This document shows positions 44,141-45,422 of a stretch of 45,422 nucleotides of DNA, piece after piece. Positions within the stretch are counted from its first letter, which is position 1. The number at the start of each line of letters is the position of its first letter. The position numbers and the translations under genes are program-made. The DNA lies in assembly GCA_905236805.1 (NCBI GenBank), contig CAJOPH010000064.1:1-45422 (forward strand). Reading direction: 5' to 3'. The stretch comes from an uncultured Eubacterium sp. (lineage in GTDB: Bacteria; Bacillota; Clostridia; Lachnospirales; Lachnospiraceae). Under the pieces are notes generated by a model. That model ran no database searches, was not told where the DNA came from, and saw nothing but the letters and a program-made list of their open reading frames with translations.

Positions 44141-44881
44141 ATGTCAGGACATTCAAAATTTGCCAACATCAAGCACAAGAAGGAAAAAAACGACAAGGCC
44201 AGGGGAAAGATATTCACCGTGATAGGGCGTGAGATAGCGGTAGCGGTAAAAGAAGGAGGCCCTGATCCCAATAATAACAGCAAACTCCGCGATGTAATAG
44301 CCAAGGCAAAGTCCAATAACATGCCTTCTGATACCATTGAGAGGGGGATAAAGAAGGCGGCCGGTGATGTGGGCAGCGTAAACTACGAATCAGTTACTTA
44401 TGAAGGGTATGGACCGGCAGGCACAGCCATCATAGTAAATGCGTTAACCGACAATAAGAACCGTACGGCGGCAAATGTAAGGGCGGCCTTTTCCAAGGGC
44501 GAGGGAAACATAGGAACCCAAGGGTGTGTATCCTTTATGTTCGACCAGAAAGGTCAGATCATAATAGCCAAGGAGGAATACGAGACAGACCCCGACGATC
44601 TTATGATGATGGCATTGGATGCCGGGGCGGAGGACTTTTCGGAAGAAGAGGATAGTTATGAGATTCTTACCCTTCCCGAAGACTTTAGCGCGGTAAGGGA
44701 AGCCCTCGAAAAAGAAAACATTCCCATGGCCGGTGCAGAGGTCACCATGATACCGCAAAATTACGTGACATTGTCTGATGAGCAGGACATCTATCACATC
44801 AACAAGATTCTTGATATGCTGGATGACGATGATGATGTCCAGGAAGTCTACCACAATTGGGAAGAGCCGGAGGAAGACTAG
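44141..44881 (+). CDS. yebC: YebC/PmpR (TACO1) family protein
   Basis: Widely conserved cytosolic protein, long annotated as a DNA-binding regulator; members have more recently been linked to easing ribosome stalling at proline-rich stretches. The 246-residue protein has the family opening [22 protein letters not shown] (most members have KWANI), then [24 protein letters not shown] and [10 protein letters not shown], and an acidic C-terminus ([23 protein letters not shown]). GGAGG precedes the ATG. It is 29 bases after the CBS-domain gene and five bases before the next start, so it is inside the same operon. Confidence 0.95.
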   Translation: MSGHSKFANIKHKKEKNDKARGKIFTVIGREIAVAVKEGGPDPNNNSKLRDVIAKAKSNNMPSDTIERGIKKAAGDVGSVNYESVTYEGYGPAGTAIIVNALTDNKNRTAANVRAAFSKGEGNIGTQGCVSFMFDQKGQIIIAKEEYETDPDDLMMMALDAGAEDFSEEEDSYEILTLPEDFSAVREALEKENIPMAGAEVTMIPQNYVTLSDEQDIYHINKILDMLDDDDDVQEVYHNWEEPEED

Positions 44882-44886
44882 TTTTT

Positions 44887-45422
44887 ATGACGTGGAAAAT
44901 AATTTTGTTCTTCGTTATAGCGGTATTTGCCGCAGCCATTTTTGTCACAGTACGTTCTTTTTCCAAAGGAAAAAGTTCTCACAAAAAAACGCAAGGAAGG
45001 AAAAATAAAGATTACTACAGAAGAAGAAACGAATGGGTTAATAGCAGAAAAGGAAACAGAAAAGGAAAGCAAGAAGTTCAAAAAAGGCCAAGAATGGAAA
45101 GGGTGGTATCCGGTGTAAGCCTGGATACTGATTTGAAAAAATCCCAAAAAGAAAAAGAACAGGATATCATGGAAGCCTTAAGGATTCCCAGGCAGGATGT
45201 ATATTCCGTCAAATCGGATGAGATAAGGGAAATCCTTCCAAAACCAAAAGAACAAGAAGAAATACCGGAAAACAAAGACCAAAAAAAACCTTCGTATTTT
45301 GAAAATACAAAGGTGGAAGAGATAGTATCCGGAGAAAGCTTAGAACCTGAATATGAAGAACCCGAATACGAAGAGCCCAAATATGATGAGCCAAAATACG
45401 AAGAGCCAAAATACGAAGAGCC
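44887..45422 (+). CDS. membrane-anchored charged protein with EPxYE repeats, 3' end missing
   Basis: The reading frame opens at ATG 44887 and has no stop to the window edge (178 codons seen). It is unrecognised. The N-terminus MTWKIILFFVIAVFAAAIFVTVRSFSKG is a single uncleaved signal anchor (about residues 4-22), leaving a very basic stretch (KKTQGRKNKDYYRRR) next to the membrane, then a highly charged, probably disordered region. From residue 153 it enters a tandem five-residue repeat (EPEYE, EPEYE, EPKYD, EPKYE, EPKYE) that runs off the edge. With the basic juxtamembrane stretch the charged region probably lies inside the cell. The start is supported by GGAGGA 12 bases upstream, a long spacing, and by tight coupling to yebC. 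Confidence 0.75.
   Translation, partial: MTWKIILFFVIAVFAAAIFVTVRSFSKGKSSHKKTQGRKNKDYYRRRNEWVNSRKGNRKGKQEVQKRPRMERVVSGVSLDTDLKKSQKEKEQDIMEALRIPRQDVYSVKSDEIREILPKPKEQEEIPENKDQKKPSYFENTKVEEIVSGESLEPEYEEPEYEEPKYDEPKYEEPKYEE
45343..45422 (+). repeat. 15-bp in-frame tandem repeat
   Basis: Five units of 15 bp plus the start of a sixth at the edge: GAACCTGAATATGAA, GAACCCGAATACGAA, GAGCCCAAATATGAT, then GAGCCAAAATACGAA twice. Later units are identical, which suggests recent expansion and possible length variation between strains. Confidence 0.9.

Noticed and set aside
45343-45422. CRISPR array
   Set aside because: The 15-bp units are directly adjacent, without spacers, and stay in the reading frame of a protein.

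Overview
The window reads as chromosomal core sequence of an anaerobic Gram-positive Clostridia, most like a Lachnospiraceae member. This rests on AGG-rich Shine-Dalgarno sites, AGG/AGA arginine and ATA isoleucine codons, sharp sigma-A promoters with 17-bp spacers, and the gene set (single-chain glycyl-tRNA synthetase, Rex, RqcH, SmtB-type ArsR, DUF1015 beside serA, a DNA-entry-type nuclease lipoprotein). The genus cannot be fixed from sequence alone. I see no CRISPR array, insertion sequence, prophage or rRNA. The only tRNA is tRNA-Pro(CGG).

Layout. 1-628 (-): 5' part of enolase, running off the left edge. 840-2429: secreted NlpC/P60 protein. 2518-6709: ilvN-ilvC-leuC-leuD followed by an odd AP2/HNH-like protein, behind a promoter with a perfect 18-bp palindrome at its start point. 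6829-16241: a new promoter, then lipoprotein-glyQS-yajC-leuB-ilvD-ilvB-serC-serA, and a DUF1015 gene behind a strong hairpin. 17593-20058: zinc/cadmium efflux set (ArsR, lone HMA protein, P-type ATPase), followed by mscS and rqcH. 22911-22984: tRNA-Pro. 23121-27206: tex and an AAA-ATPase/DUF1703 gene. 27237-28397 (-): CgeB-like glycosyltransferase. 28641-31178: a 2-hydroxyacid dehydrogenase, rpsU, and tgt preceded by a perfect 23-bp inverted repeat. 31352-34079: chemoreceptor overlapping a nuclease lipoprotein. 34222-36306: an EF-G paralogue with altered GTPase motifs. 36373-end: leuS-icd-rex-nnr-alr-CBS protein-yebC and a membrane-anchored repeat protein cut by the right edge.

How it works together. 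The first 17 kb holds most of valine/isoleucine/leucine synthesis (ilvN, ilvC, leuC, leuD, leuB, ilvD, ilvB; no leuA, ilvA or ilvE) and the first two steps of serine synthesis (serC, serA; no serB). The two acetolactate synthase subunits lie about 9 kb apart in separate transcription units. The right-hand operon joins NADPH production (icd), NADH sensing (rex) and NAD(P)HX repair (nnr) by overlapping starts.

The best candidates for something undescribed are: the two-AP2-domain protein with a degenerate HNH-like core in the leucine operon; the DUF1015 protein with a ParB-like box next to serCA; the long perfect palindrome over the tgt promoter; the leaderless arsR with its operator on the start codon; and a recurring class of strong intercistronic hairpins that lack a U-tract.
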